Shown piece by piece: positions 63,976-64,000 of a stretch of DNA of 64,000 nucleotides (within the stretch, counting starts at the first letter, position 1; every line of letters starts with the position of its first letter). Source of the stretch: Paragorgia papillata (taxonomy: Eukaryota; Cnidaria; Anthozoa; Scleralcyonacea; Coralliidae); NCBI GenBank assembly GCA_035771165.1, contig JAWNZC010000406.1, positions 3,567,501 to 3,631,500 on the forward strand, in the 5' to 3' direction. Below the pieces are notes generated by a model that was not told where the DNA came from, did not search any database, and saw nothing but the letters and a program-made list of their open reading frames with translations. Made by a program: the position numbers and the translations under genes.

Positions 63976-64000
63976 ACAAACGCAATGGTGTAGCTATATA

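Overview
The window is animal nuclear DNA, most probably from an anthozoan cnidarian (coral or sea anemone). It is AT-rich and intron-rich, dense in palindromic transposon remnants and microsatellites. It holds small exons with canonical GT/AG borders and an extracellular cysteine module of a type I associate with cnidarians. The taxon is an inference; no ribosomal or mitochondrial marker is present.

Layout. (1) 1-5.5 kb, + strand: four tandem units of about 1.4 kb. Each carries one phase-1 exon for a WSC-like secreted cysteine module, a (TTG)n tract and a relic GIY-YIG nuclease fragment from a Penelope-like retroelement. (2) 5.5-18 kb: no gene recognised; a LINE reverse-transcriptase relic, MITEs, foldback elements and microsatellites. 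(3) 18.5-47.7 kb, + strand: one gene about 28 kb long. A TATA box and signal-peptide exon occur twice (19.3 and 20.8 kb). They are followed by about a dozen 48- or 63-bp phase-2 microexons encoding a W-L-G-basic-basic plus Thr/Ser/Gly repeat, a linker exon at 44.0 kb, and a last exon at 47.1-47.6 kb encoding a T4/phage-type lysozyme (GH24) with the Glu-Asp-Thr catalytic set. The microexons lie in a tandem array of about 1.2-kb units that alternate a Val type and a Glu type. (4) 36.05-42.77 kb: a block of about 6.7 kb interrupts a (CAA)n tract in one intron of that array. It carries a decayed superfamily-3-type helicase gene (+), a tyrosine-recombinase plus Myb-like gene (-), arrays of a roughly 60-bp repeat in both orientations, and two TTAGGG-like motifs. 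(5) 48-53.9 kb: no gene; hairpin elements and MITEs. (6) 54.15-63.75 kb, - strand: seven exons forming the 3' part of DDX42, a DEAD-box helicase of the U2 snRNP/SF3b pathway; its 5' part lies beyond the right edge.

How it fits together. The two secreted proteins look like mucosal or immune-surface products. Both arise from tandem duplication of phase-symmetric exons, so copy number can change without breaking the frame. DDX42 is a conserved housekeeping neighbour on the other strand. Most of the remaining DNA is non-autonomous transposon sequence. Two groups are unusually clear: elements with CAACCTCG ends, 9-bp target duplications and end hairpins; and a cluster of TTAA-flanked MITEs in and near DDX42.
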